Shown here: in pieces, positions 36,350 to 44,382 of the stretch
Numbering within the stretch: the stretch's first letter is position 1
Layout of the letters: every line of letters starts with the position of its first letter
Source: Pseudomonas piscis
Lineage (GTDB): Bacteria > Pseudomonadota > Gammaproteobacteria > Pseudomonadales > Pseudomonadaceae
Assembly (NCBI RefSeq): GCF_009380155.1
Contig: NZ_WHUV01000001.1
Span: forward strand, 124,001-188,000
DNA: 64,000 nt
Direction: 5' to 3'
Position numbers and translations under genes: made by a program
The notes under the pieces: generated by a model
Databases searched by the model: none
The model's input: only the letters and a program-made list of their open reading frames with translations
What the model was told of the DNA's origin: nothing

Positions 36350-37609
36350 ATGGATATGTTGGCAGCTGCACGCCTGGGGGATGAGATCGCCCATGGTTTT
36401 GGTGTCGCGGCAATGGTGGCCGGAGCCGTCGTCGGAGCCTTGATCGGGGCTGCGGTCGTCGCCGCTACCGTGGCCACCGGTGGTGTGGCCCTGGCGATCA
36501 TGGCCGGTTCGATTGCCGCTGGCGGCTTGTCGATGTTCCAGATCGTCAAGGGGCTGAGCACCATCTTCAACCTGCCCGAACCCAGCACGGGGGTGCTGGT
36601 AGAGGGCAGCTTCAATGTCTATATCAACCGGCGCAACGCCATGCGCGCCGGGCAGGACCACTCGTCCTCGTGCAGCGGCCTGCCGCTGAACCATCCCATC
36701 TGGCCCTTTCCGGTATTGATCGCCGAAGGCAGCGCCAAGGTCACCATCAATGGCAAGCCGGCGGGCCGGCTGCAAAGCAAGATGGTGTGTGGCGCCCATA
36801 TCAAGACGGGTAGCGAGAACACCTTCATTGGCGGACCGACGGTGCAGGTGGCCTTCGTGCTGGATATCGAGGGTTGGTTGCACAGCGGGCTCGAGATCCT
36901 CGGGCTGGTGGCGCTGGGGGCCGGCCTGGTGGTGGCAGCCATGGCCGGGCTGGCGTCGCTGGCCGGGTTCGTGGTGATCGGCGGTGCCATGATGGGGGGC
37001 ATGGAGTTGCTGGGGCTGCTGGGCGACAGGCTGGGTCCGGGTTATCGCGACCTGCTGCAGGGTGTGGCCGGCATGGCGCTGCTGGGCTTGAGCCCGAAGA
37101 TGGTGAAGAGCATCGAGGCGCCTCAGTTCAAGCCGGGCTTCAGCGAGGCGGACATCCTTGCCATTCCCAAGTACGATCGCCCCGATCCGTCCACCTACCT
37201 GAATCCGCGCTTCATTTCCCAGCACCTGGCCAAGTTCGACAAGGGCGCCTCGCGCCTGATGACCAAGGCCAACCTGGACAAGTACGGCATTGGCCAGAAG
37301 GACGGTACCTCATTCATTTCCCCCAGGCACGAGATCGACCAACTCCTGGCCAGGACCAAGGGCGACAAGCAGGCATTGGCGGATGCACTGGGTCTGCCGG
37401 AGAAGTTCTTCGAATCCGGTGGCGAGCTGGTGCGCATCGACCTGCCCAACCCCCGGGACCTGAACTTGCGCATTCCCTCGGGTAACGAGGCGGGAGCCAA
37501 TGCCGACTGGATACCCGGTGGTAAGCTGCCCGAGGGGACCAGCGAAGCGGTAATCGATGCCGGGGGCCTCAAGACCAGCGACCTGGACTGGAAAATCCTC
37601 AACTTCTAA
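36350..37609 (+). CDS. Tse6-like prePAAR/PAAR T6SS effector with a different toxin domain
   Basis: A 419-residue effector. Order: prePAAR motif A6-A7-R8..D11..H15, first membrane pair (about 17-60), PAAR domain (about 72-168) that caps the VgrG spike, second membrane region (about 178-247), C-terminal toxin (about 260-419). Residues 1-250 are very like P. aeruginosa Tse6 in sequence and spacing. The toxin part is not: Tse6 ends in an NAD(P)+ glycohydrolase, while this one has HLAKFDKGASRL, GELVRIDLPNP and RIPSGNEAGANADWIPGG. I know similar C-terminal ends in other polymorphic toxins but cannot name an activity. The small gene at 37618 is the likely immunity gene. Confidence 0.88.
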   Translation: MDMLAAARLGDEIAHGFGVAAMVAGAVVGALIGAAVVAATVATGGVALAIMAGSIAAGGLSMFQIVKGLSTIFNLPEPSTGVLVEGSFNVYINRRNAMRAGQDHSSSCSGLPLNHPIWPFPVLIAEGSAKVTINGKPAGRLQSKMVCGAHIKTGSENTFIGGPTVQVAFVLDIEGWLHSGLEILGLVALGAGLVVAAMAGLASLAGFVVIGGAMMGGMELLGLLGDRLGPGYRDLLQGVAGMALLGLSPKMVKSIEAPQFKPGFSEADILAIPKYDRPDPSTYLNPRFISQHLAKFDKGASRLMTKANLDKYGIGQKDGTSFISPRHEIDQLLARTKGDKQALADALGLPEKFFESGGELVRIDLPNPRDLNLRIPSGNEAGANADWIPGGKLPEGTSEAVIDAGGLKTSDLDWKILNF

Positions 37610-37617
37610 GGACCCAC

Positions 37618-37881
37618 ATGAAATTCAAAGATCTGTTCGTAAGCCGTGAAGAAATGTTCTCGATGGGCATCGAAGAAGTTTCCGGGCAGTACTACGTCTC
37701 CTTCCCGGTCAGCAACGGCATGGTCGATTACGAGGAGTACTACGCCATTGATCGGGCGACTTTCGAGTTGTTCGAGAGGGATATGCAGGCCGCGCTGGAA
37801 TTCGTCACCCGCGCCCGGAAGCAGGAGCTGGACCAGTTGCTGATCATCAAGCCGGGCAAGAAGCGCGGTACGGCGATCTAA
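37618..37881 (+). CDS. Probable immunity protein for the Tse6-like effector
   Basis: An 87-residue acidic, soluble protein with no signal peptide, starting 9 bases after the effector stop with AAGGA 7-11 bases before its ATG. It has a beta-rich front (EVSGQYYVSFPVSNGMVDYE) and a helical back (ATFELFERDMQAALEFVTRA). Size, spacing and place are those of cognate T6SS immunity genes; being cytosolic, it implies a cytosolic toxin target. A decayed second copy of its central and C-terminal part lies at 38603-38686. Function inferred from context only. Confidence 0.8.
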   Translation: MKFKDLFVSREEMFSMGIEEVSGQYYVSFPVSNGMVDYEEYYAIDRATFELFERDMQAALEFVTRARKQELDQLLIIKPGKKRGTAI

Positions 37882-37899
37882 CCCGGCATCTGCCGGGCT

Positions 37900-38511
37900 T
37901 CAGGCATTGTTGCGATAGGGTACGAAACGTCGTTCGGCGCTGTAGAGCCCCAGCCCCTTGTCGCCCCTGAAGCCCGCGTCGATCAGGCTGTCGGCCAGGG
38001 CCGCTCTGATCAGCAGGTCCCCGGACTCCGGCTCCCGGGCGATCTGGCCCATTTGCGGGGCGGCTTGAAGAAACCAGGTCTTGTTGAAGTAGAGCAGGGT
38101 GCCATCGTCGTCCCGCTCCGCTTCGGAGCGCGCGTGGTCTACGGCATTGACGAGCTTGATGGCATTGACGATGTAGTAGGGCTGGCTGACTTCCTGGGCG
38201 TCGGCAATGAGGCTCAGGGGCTGGATCAACTGGATATCGGCTCCCGCATGCTGGGTGAGAAAGTCCGCCAGCCGAGCTGAAACCAGGGGAACGGCCCCCA
38301 GCAGCCACAGGCAATCGTGCTCCAGCAGTTTCTTCGTCTTGCACTGGAAAAACACCGGCGGCTTGTCCATCGCCTCTGGGTGCGGCTGCCCGGCGAGCAG
38401 GGCCAGGTAGTCGAAGCTCGACCCAGGGGTTTCATAGGCACCGCTATCGACGTCGTAGGAACCGATCAGTTTCGGGTTGTATTGGGGCGGCGGTTTCCAG
38501 CTCAAGATCAT
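37900..38511 (-). CDS. Orphan immunity protein, DUF1629/Imm11-like
   Basis: A 203-residue soluble protein. The middle part (FFQCKTKKLLEHDCLWLLG, then VPLVSARLADFLTQH, then YYIVNAIKLVNAVDHARSE) and the end (LIDAGFRGDKGLGLYS) fit the pattern of DUF1629 (immunity family Imm11), common next to polymorphic toxins. No toxin gene precedes it. Instead its ATG overlaps the TGA of a decayed Rhs-core frame (ATGA at 38508-38511), so it is probably the leftover immunity gene of a lost Rhs module. It converges with the small immunity gene at 37618 (18-base gap). Confidence 0.72.
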   Translation of the reverse strand: MILSWKPPPQYNPKLIGSYDVDSGAYETPGSSFDYLALLAGQPHPEAMDKPPVFFQCKTKKLLEHDCLWLLGAVPLVSARLADFLTQHAGADIQLIQPLSLIADAQEVSQPYYIVNAIKLVNAVDHARSEAERDDDGTLLYFNKTWFLQAAPQMGQIAREPESGDLLIRAALADSLIDAGFRGDKGLGLYSAERRFVPYRNNA

Positions 38512-38528
38512 CTTCTATCCCTAATCGT

Positions 38529-38585
38529 AATAGGCTCCGGAGTGATCAGGCGTCCTACATTCGGCCCATAGAAGCGGTTGAGCCA
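38529..38585 (-). pseudogene. Remnant of an Rhs core C-terminal end
   Basis: On the minus strand this reads WLNRFYGPNVGRLITPEPI, matching the hallmark end of the Rhs core; the intact Rhs here has FRFYDPDIGRYISPDPIGL. The match stops at the Ile, just before the place where the variable toxin would begin. The frame then runs six codons to a TGA overlapping the start of the Imm11-like gene. No start codon or toxin is present. Confidence 0.8.
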
Positions 38586-38602
38586 GCGGGATAGTCGACT
38601 AA

Positions 38603-38686
38603 CAGGCGTACTACGCCACCAATCGCACGACCTTCGAGCGGTTTGAAAATGCGCTGGCCTTTGTCAGTGGCCGTCGTCGAACCTGA
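38603..38686 (+). pseudogene. Remnant of a second copy of the small immunity gene
   Basis: On the plus strand, after an in-frame TAA at 38600, 27 codons read QAYYATNRTTFERFE then NALAFVSGRRRT and stop. They align with EYYAIDRATFELFERDMQAALEFVTRAR of the intact immunity gene at 37618, with one 3-codon gap and silent as well as replacement differences. The first half of the gene is missing. It lies in direct orientation to the intact copy, with the Imm11-like gene between. Confidence 0.8.
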
Positions 38687-38701
38687 TGCACTGGCATCGG
38701 C

Positions 38702-39547
38702 CTATTTAACGAACGTGGCATTGATGTCTTTGAGGCTATGGCTGTAGTGCTTCTTCTTCGGATGGAAGTAGACCTCTTTCAGGCTTTTGGAGGCCAGCAG
38801 CGGGCTCATGTCGCCGTCTTTCAGGTCCCAGAATTGCAGTGTTCTCAGGTGCTCCATTTTCGGGGTAAACGACACCGACTCGAGCTCGGAAATGAACACG
38901 TCCTCAAGAGTCTTGTTTTCCGACAGGAATCCGTAGTCCCGTAACTGGCTGCATTTTTCGACATGCAGGGTCTTCAGGCTCTTGAGCGCGTTGATGGCGC
39001 TGATATCGAGCATCTTCGGGCTGTGCTGGATTTGAATCGATGCCAGCTTGTCCAGTCTCTCGATGCCGGTCAGTCGCTCGATGCTGCCGCCGCTGATTCT
39101 CAGTTCCTGCAGAGCGGTGAGCCTCGAGAGAAACCTGCAGTCCTGGTTCTTCACTGCCACCAGCAACAGGTGCTTGAGTTGGGGCAGTTCCAGGGGCTCC
39201 AACGCTTCGTCGGCGCCGGTAATGTAGAGCGTCTCCAGGCTGGGCAGTCGCGAGAAGTCGATATGTTCCTTGAGGTAGGGGATCGATAGCAGCCTCAGTT
39301 GCGGCAACGAGTACAGCGGGCTCAAGTCGACCTGCCTCAGGTCGATGTCATCCGACAGATCCAGCGATTGCACGCTGCTGTACCCGTCCAGCGCACGCAA
39401 GTCCAGCGGCGTACTTTTGGCTTTGGCAGAGCCCATGACCCGGAGGTTGGCGTAGCCCTTCTTGCTGGCGTACTCGATGCCTGCGGCGAACTGGTGGGCT
39501 GGTATTTCCAGTGCGTCTATGTCTTCGTTGTAGCTGAAATTCTTCAT
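38702..39547 (-). CDS. Leucine-rich-repeat protein, probable immunity to the Rhs toxin
   Basis: A 281-residue cytosolic protein made of about ten irregular leucine-rich repeats (for example LPQLRLLSIPYLKEHID, LPSLETLYITG, LTALQELRISGG, LKSLKTLHVEKCSQL). Its ATG overlaps the stop of the rhs gene by one base (TAATG), so the two are translationally coupled, as expected for toxin and immunity. By hand count, sampled lines are about 52-57% GC, well below neighbouring T6SS genes, as is usual for exchanged toxin tips. Function is inferred from position; LRR folds bind proteins and could cover the nuclease tip. Confidence 0.8.
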   Translation of the reverse strand: MKNFSYNEDIDALEIPAHQFAAGIEYASKKGYANLRVMGSAKAKSTPLDLRALDGYSSVQSLDLSDDIDLRQVDLSPLYSLPQLRLLSIPYLKEHIDFSRLPSLETLYITGADEALEPLELPQLKHLLLVAVKNQDCRFLSRLTALQELRISGGSIERLTGIERLDKLASIQIQHSPKMLDISAINALKSLKTLHVEKCSQLRDYGFLSENKTLEDVFISELESVSFTPKMEHLRTLQFWDLKDGDMSPLLASKSLKEVYFHPKKKHYSHSLKDINATFVK

Positions 39548-42500
39548 TACTTACTCCCACATGATCCGGATTTCTTGAACTTGTTGTCCAACTTCGCGGC
39601 CAGCCTGTTCACTTTGCGCTGGGTCTTGGCATCCGCAGCTTCGTAATATTTTTTGCCTGGCGAGTTGATATTCGGGCTGTTGGCGAACTTCGCCGAGTTG
39701 CGTGCGTTGTACTTCTGCATCAGGCGATGCTCCACCATAAAGCCCATCTTGCTGTCGCCGAAGTCCAGATGGGCAAACTGCGTGGCATTGGCTTTGCCCT
39801 TGATGCGAGCGAGCATCGAGCTGTTCATGCGGGTCACCGGGCCCTTGCCGATGTAGGAGATCTTGCCGTTGGTGAAGATGTAGGTGCCTGTCCAGCCGAA
39901 CGGATCAAAATACGTCAGCGGGTTGGGGCCGTAAGTGTAAAGGTTCAGGCCGCCTTCGAGCCCGATGGGATCGGGGCTGATATAGCGGCCGATATCCGGG
40001 TCGTAGAAGCGGAACGTGTTGTAGTACAGCCCCGTTTCACGGTCATGGTACTGACCTTGAAAACGCAGGTTCTGTTCCTCGAGGTAATAGGGCTCGCGCT
40101 CTTCTTTGGCAATATTCCCCCAAACCCGGTAACGGGCCTGCCAAACGCTGTGCCCATCTGTTTCCGTCAACTGCTGTGGCAGACCACTGAGATCGTTGTG
40201 ATAGTGCCGGACCTTCTGCAGGGCGCCCGTACCATCGATCCTGGCCAGCACTTCGAAGCCATCGTCGACATACAGATAGAGGCTGGTAGTGCTGTTGCGC
40301 TGCTCTTGCAGCAAGCGCAAGCCATCCCAGGCGAAGCGGGTTTCGCCCAGTAGATAGCCTTGAGCGTCATGTTCGGTTTTCTGGATGCGGCGACCCAGGG
40401 GGTCGTAGCTCATTCTTACCGTTGTTTCCCGCTGGCCGGCTTGATTGCGCACCTCTATCAGGCGGTGTTCGGCGTCATAGCGCATGTGCTGTATCAGCTG
40501 GCCGGCGCTGCGCTTCTCGATCAGCCGGCCAAAGTCGTCATAACGCAAACGCTTGTCCTGGAACACGCGCTGTTGGTTATGCAGGACTGATCCGGGCGTG
40601 GCCGATTGGCCATCCAGCAGGTTGGCGGCAGCGTCGTAGGCAAAGGTTTCGGTATGGCCCAGGACATTGTCCTGGCTGGCGATAATGCGTTCGCTTGCAT
40701 CGTAGTGATACAGCTGGTGGTACCCGCCGCCTGGGCGCTGTTCGAGCCGGCCAATGAGATTGTCGGCAGGGTCATACTCAAAGTGCTTGCGCACTGGCGC
40801 CGGCAACGCCGCAGGCTGCTGGGTCGGACGTTGCAGGCGTGAGCGCAAGCGTCCGGCGCGATCATATTCGCTGAGGGTCGTGAGGTGGCCCTGGGTCCGT
40901 AGCACTTCGCGGTGTAGGCGATCTCGCCCAAAGTCGCTGATTACCTGGCCGTCCACATTGATTTGGTGCAGGTGGCCGCTACCGTAGTACAGGCGGTTGA
41001 TCCAGCGCTCATCAGGCAACTGGCTCTGGCATAGGTTGCCCAGTTCGTCGTAGTGATGTTGCAAGCAACCGACCGCACTCTGTTCCTCCAGCAACTGGCC
41101 AAGGGCGTCATAGGTGAAGGATAGGGTCTGCGACTGCTGGTCCTGGTCGGTAAAGACCACGCGTGTCAGTTGATCCAGTAGGTCATGCTGATACTCGGTC
41201 AATCCATCGGCGGTGACCTTGGCGAGAATCCGGCCCACGGCATCGCGTTCCAGGCGATGGACGATCCTCGGCTGCTCCACGTTGCCCCCGGGGGCTGGCA
41301 GATACTCCACGCCTACTACATTGTCCAGTACGTCATAGTGGTACTGCTGCACGCTGCCATTGAGGTCTTGTTGCCGGGTCAGCCGATCCCCGGCATCCCA
41401 GGCAAATCGGTAGCTTTCGGCGTTTTCGTTGCTGAGCGCCTGAAGACGGCCGTAGGAGTCGTAGCTGAACTGCACCCGGCGCCCATGGGCGTCGATGCGC
41501 ACCTGAAGCTGGCCTTGTCGATCATACTGATAGTGGGTGGCGTGCCCGGCTGGGTCGATGTATCCCGTCAGTTGGCCGCTGTGGTCCCGCAGGAACTGCT
41601 CGACGCGACCGTCCGCGAGCTGGTTGCGCAGCAAGCGCCCACGAGCGTCGTGCTGATAGACCGTCTGTTCGCCCATGGCGTCAGTGATGGCCTGCAGATA
41701 ACCACGGGGGTCATAGCTGAAGTGGGTCGGATAGCCGGAGCAATCGGTGAACCGCAGTAATTGCCCCAGGTCGTTCCACTGCAGATGCTTGGTTTTTCCG
41801 CTGGCATCGGTGATCTCGACCATTCGGCCCTGGCTGTCGTAGCGATAGCGGGTGGCATGGCCCAGAGGGTCGGTTTCACTGATGCAATTGCCGCGTGGAT
41901 CGTAGTCGTAGGTCCAGCTGTTGCCGGCGGCGTCGGTTTCGATTCGCGGTAGCGACCAATGCTCCAGCCAAAGGGTCGACTCCCGCCTACCGAGGGGATC
42001 GAGGGTTTCGCTGAGGTTGCCGGCTTCGTCGTAACTGAGCTGGAATTGTCCGCCCAGAGGGTCCGTTGCGCCGAGTAGCTGACGTTCGTCATTCCATTGG
42101 AACTGCCAGGTCTGCCCGAGGTTGTCGGTGTATCCGGTGATTTGGTGCTGTTTGTCCCAGATTCGGGTGCTCTGGCGTTGCAGGCCATCCTCGATCCGAG
42201 TGATGCCCGCCTGCAAGTCATAGTCAAAGCGGTACTCTTCACCATTGTCGGTCCAGTGCCGGACCACGCGCCATTCGACGTCGTCAATCTGCGCCCACTG
42301 ATAGAAGCAGCGCAGCCCACTGGGCAGTTGGTGCTCCACCATGCGCCTGCCTTCGTAGGCAAAGCGTCGCTGTACGTGTTGGCTGGCGTCCTGCACCTGA
42401 GCCAGATCGCCATTGGCGTCATAAGCGTAACGGGCGAGGATTTCCCGCTGCTGGTCCGGGTACAAGCGCTCTATCTGTTGGACCCGGCGAGGCCATTGCG

Positions 42501-43920
42501 CGTTGTAAATCAGTTCGACCTGAACCAGATCGAAGGTATCTCGCAGGCGGATCAACTGCCCGAGCGGGTCATAGTCGAGGTAAATGCGGTTGTCGTTGCG
42601 ATCGCCGAACTGGCTCAGGCGCAGCCGCGAGCCTTGCACGGGATCGGGCTCGAAAAGACGGTACAGGCCGTTGTTGCTCTCAATCAGCAACTGACCGTTG
42701 CCGTTGCGCCTTACACTCAGTCCCTCGCCTGGGCTGAAGGCTGCCTCGCCCAAGGCAATCGAGCCCATGTCGATACGCCGGCCCTGCTCATCGAGGTATA
42801 CCAGGTGTTCGCCGCCCTCGGGGTGGGGCTCGATCAGCACGCTAATTTCGTAAGGTACACTCCAGCCGCTACCGAACAGCCCGTCGCGGCGCTGATCGAG
42901 GCTGTTGTAGAAGCGCTGCCAGTCGATGGGTAGGAGGCCCGGCAGAACAAAGTCCATGTCTGTGGCACCACCCAGGACCTTGGCCCCGGTCGCGGCATGC
43001 ACCGGGTTTGGCGAGCCCGCCACGGCATTGGTCAGGGCTCCCACGGCCTGGCTGACCACAAACGAGTTGACCCCCGCCAACAACATGCAGGGTAGGTTGG
43101 CCTTGAAGTTGCCCTTGCCGCCCTTGAGCATCATTAGCACGGTAATCGCCAGGCCTATCCCTGGGGTCTTGCCGCTGCGGATCTCGCGCACCACCACCGA
43201 GCCACCGCCGATGGATACGTTGGACGACACCATGCCGGCAGAGACCACCTTGGCATCGCAAGTGCTGCGATCGCCGCTGCGCACGGCCGGCTGGCCGTTG
43301 ATGGTGACCTTTTCCGAGCCTTCGGCCAGAAACTGCGGCGGCATCGGCGGGTGCTTGGTGCACGTCACTAGGTCCAGCGGCTTGGGTTCTGTACCGGGGG
43401 CGGGGGTGGCGACGGTAGGGCGCCACATCTGCGAAAAGAAGCCTTTGGCCATGTCCAGGAAGCCGGGTTCCGCTTCCTCCGGCCCCGGTGGCTCGCTGGC
43501 GGGCTCCTGGCTTTCCGGGGTACCCGATGGCGGGGCAGGAGGTGGTGCCGTACCGGCGGCCCGTGCGGCCGGAATGTTATTGGTCAGGGTGTTGGTGGAG
43601 CCGCTGAGGACGGTGGCCTGCACGGAGGGCGGAAACAGCGCGTCGCCTATCCAGTCGCACATCTTCGTCAGGCCTTTATCAGCCCCGGTCTTGCTCATTG
43701 CCAACCCGACGATCACCCCCACTACGGCGCCCAGCAGGCAAGCCCCGAGGCCGCCAGTGGCCACGGTGATGCCGGTTGCGGCCACCACGGCGGCAGTGGC
43801 CAGTGCGGTAATTGCAATGTTGGCGGCGACCTCCAGCACACCGCTGAGGATGTCGGCCATCACCGAGGTGTGTTCGAGTCCGTCACCCAGGCGTGCGGCC
43901 CACAGAAGCGCGTCAGACAT
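39547..43920 (-). CDS. rhsA: Rhs T6SS effector with GIY-YIG-like nuclease tip
   Basis: A 1457-residue effector. Order: prePAAR A8-A9-R10..D13..H17, membrane helices (about 20-78), Pro-rich linker (about 118-150), PAAR-like domain (about 180-250), Rhs shell with many YD repeats (about 300-1340), core end PDPIGLEGGLNLYTYGPNP then DPFGW, and a 114-residue toxin tip (1344-1457). The tip begins TGTYIFTNGKISYIGKGPVTRM and later has MVEHRLMQKYNARN; spaced T-Y-I, Y-I-G, Arg and Glu fit the GIY-YIG (URI) nuclease fold, so DNA cleavage is likely. Eag and VgrG genes precede it; the coupled LRR gene is the likely immunity. Resembles the studied P. protegens RhsA-EagR-VgrG1 set. Confidence 0.92.
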   Translation of the reverse strand: MSDALLWAARLGDGLEHTSVMADILSGVLEVAANIAITALATAAVVAATGITVATGGLGACLLGAVVGVIVGLAMSKTGADKGLTKMCDWIGDALFPPSVQATVLSGSTNTLTNNIPAARAAGTAPPPAPPSGTPESQEPASEPPGPEEAEPGFLDMAKGFFSQMWRPTVATPAPGTEPKPLDLVTCTKHPPMPPQFLAEGSEKVTINGQPAVRSGDRSTCDAKVVSAGMVSSNVSIGGGSVVVREIRSGKTPGIGLAITVLMMLKGGKGNFKANLPCMLLAGVNSFVVSQAVGALTNAVAGSPNPVHAATGAKVLGGATDMDFVLPGLLPIDWQRFYNSLDQRRDGLFGSGWSVPYEISVLIEPHPEGGEHLVYLDEQGRRIDMGSIALGEAAFSPGEGLSVRRNGNGQLLIESNNGLYRLFEPDPVQGSRLRLSQFGDRNDNRIYLDYDPLGQLIRLRDTFDLVQVELIYNAQWPRRVQQIERLYPDQQREILARYAYDANGDLAQVQDASQHVQRRFAYEGRRMVEHQLPSGLRCFYQWAQIDDVEWRVVRHWTDNGEEYRFDYDLQAGITRIEDGLQRQSTRIWDKQHQITGYTDNLGQTWQFQWNDERQLLGATDPLGGQFQLSYDEAGNLSETLDPLGRRESTLWLEHWSLPRIETDAAGNSWTYDYDPRGNCISETDPLGHATRYRYDSQGRMVEITDASGKTKHLQWNDLGQLLRFTDCSGYPTHFSYDPRGYLQAITDAMGEQTVYQHDARGRLLRNQLADGRVEQFLRDHSGQLTGYIDPAGHATHYQYDRQGQLQVRIDAHGRRVQFSYDSYGRLQALSNENAESYRFAWDAGDRLTRQQDLNGSVQQYHYDVLDNVVGVEYLPAPGGNVEQPRIVHRLERDAVGRILAKVTADGLTEYQHDLLDQLTRVVFTDQDQQSQTLSFTYDALGQLLEEQSAVGCLQHHYDELGNLCQSQLPDERWINRLYYGSGHLHQINVDGQVISDFGRDRLHREVLRTQGHLTTLSEYDRAGRLRSRLQRPTQQPAALPAPVRKHFEYDPADNLIGRLEQRPGGGYHQLYHYDASERIIASQDNVLGHTETFAYDAAANLLDGQSATPGSVLHNQQRVFQDKRLRYDDFGRLIEKRSAGQLIQHMRYDAEHRLIEVRNQAGQRETTVRMSYDPLGRRIQKTEHDAQGYLLGETRFAWDGLRLLQEQRNSTTSLYLYVDDGFEVLARIDGTGALQKVRHYHNDLSGLPQQLTETDGHSVWQARYRVWGNIAKEEREPYYLEEQNLRFQGQYHDRETGLYYNTFRFYDPDIGRYISPDPIGLEGGLNLYTYGPNPLTYFDPFGWTGTYIFTNGKISYIGKGPVTRMNSSMLARIKGKANATQFAHLDFGDSKMGFMVEHRLMQKYNARNSAKFANSPNINSPGKKYYEAADAKTQRKVNRLAAKLDNKFKKSGSCGSK

Positions 43921-43935
43921 GCCAGAGGCTCATCA

Positions 43936-44367
43936 TCAAGGTGTGTCGAAGTTCAGGGACTGCTTGATGGTGGCCCAGTGCGCGGCGTCGCTATCGCCCA
44001 GCGGTTGTGCCTTGACGTAGCTGAGGGCAAGCATCTTGTGGGTACCGGGCAGGACCAGGGCCAGTTGGTACTGAAAGACTTGCTCGCTGCCCTTGTTGAA
44101 CTGGCTGCGCAGTTCCAGAGCATCGACCTCCTGGGCGCTGCCCACGCGAACAGCCACGCCGGGTTGGTAACGCAGTTCCTGAACCTGTTGCTCGAGTTTC
44201 TTGAGCTGGCTGTCGAAGCTGCTCTGCAGGGTTTCGTCCTTGGCTAGCTGGCTGCGGCTGACGATCAGAGAAGTACCCAGCTCCGGAAACTTGAGGATGT
44301 TGATCGACGCGTCCAGTAGCTCGCTTGGCGGCAAGGCGAACTGAAATTCATTGATACGGTAGGTCAT
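43936..44367 (-). CDS. eagR: Eag-type chaperone for the Rhs effector (DUF1795)
   Basis: A 143-residue DUF1795 protein, the expected chaperone for the N-terminal helices of the Rhs effector that starts 15 bases downstream. Pattern: INILKFPELGTSLIVSRSQ near residue 22, a helix SFDSQLKKLEQQVQELRY near residue 50, and FQYQLALVLPG near residue 98. It is clearly diverged from the Eag protein at 35877, consistent with each serving its own effector. Lies between vgrG (16-base gap) and rhs in one operon. Confidence 0.9.
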   Translation of the reverse strand: MTYRINEFQFALPPSELLDASINILKFPELGTSLIVSRSQLAKDETLQSSFDSQLKKLEQQVQELRYQPGVAVRVGSAQEVDALELRSQFNKGSEQVFQYQLALVLPGTHKMLALSYVKAQPLGDSDAAHWATIKQSLNFDTP

Positions 44368-44382
44368 GGCGCTGGGTTCTCG

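Noticed and set aside
38512..38701. A normal small gene in the gap between the Imm11-like and LRR genes
   Set aside because: No frame has a start, ribosome site and adequate length; the only coding-like traces are the two decayed fragments listed.
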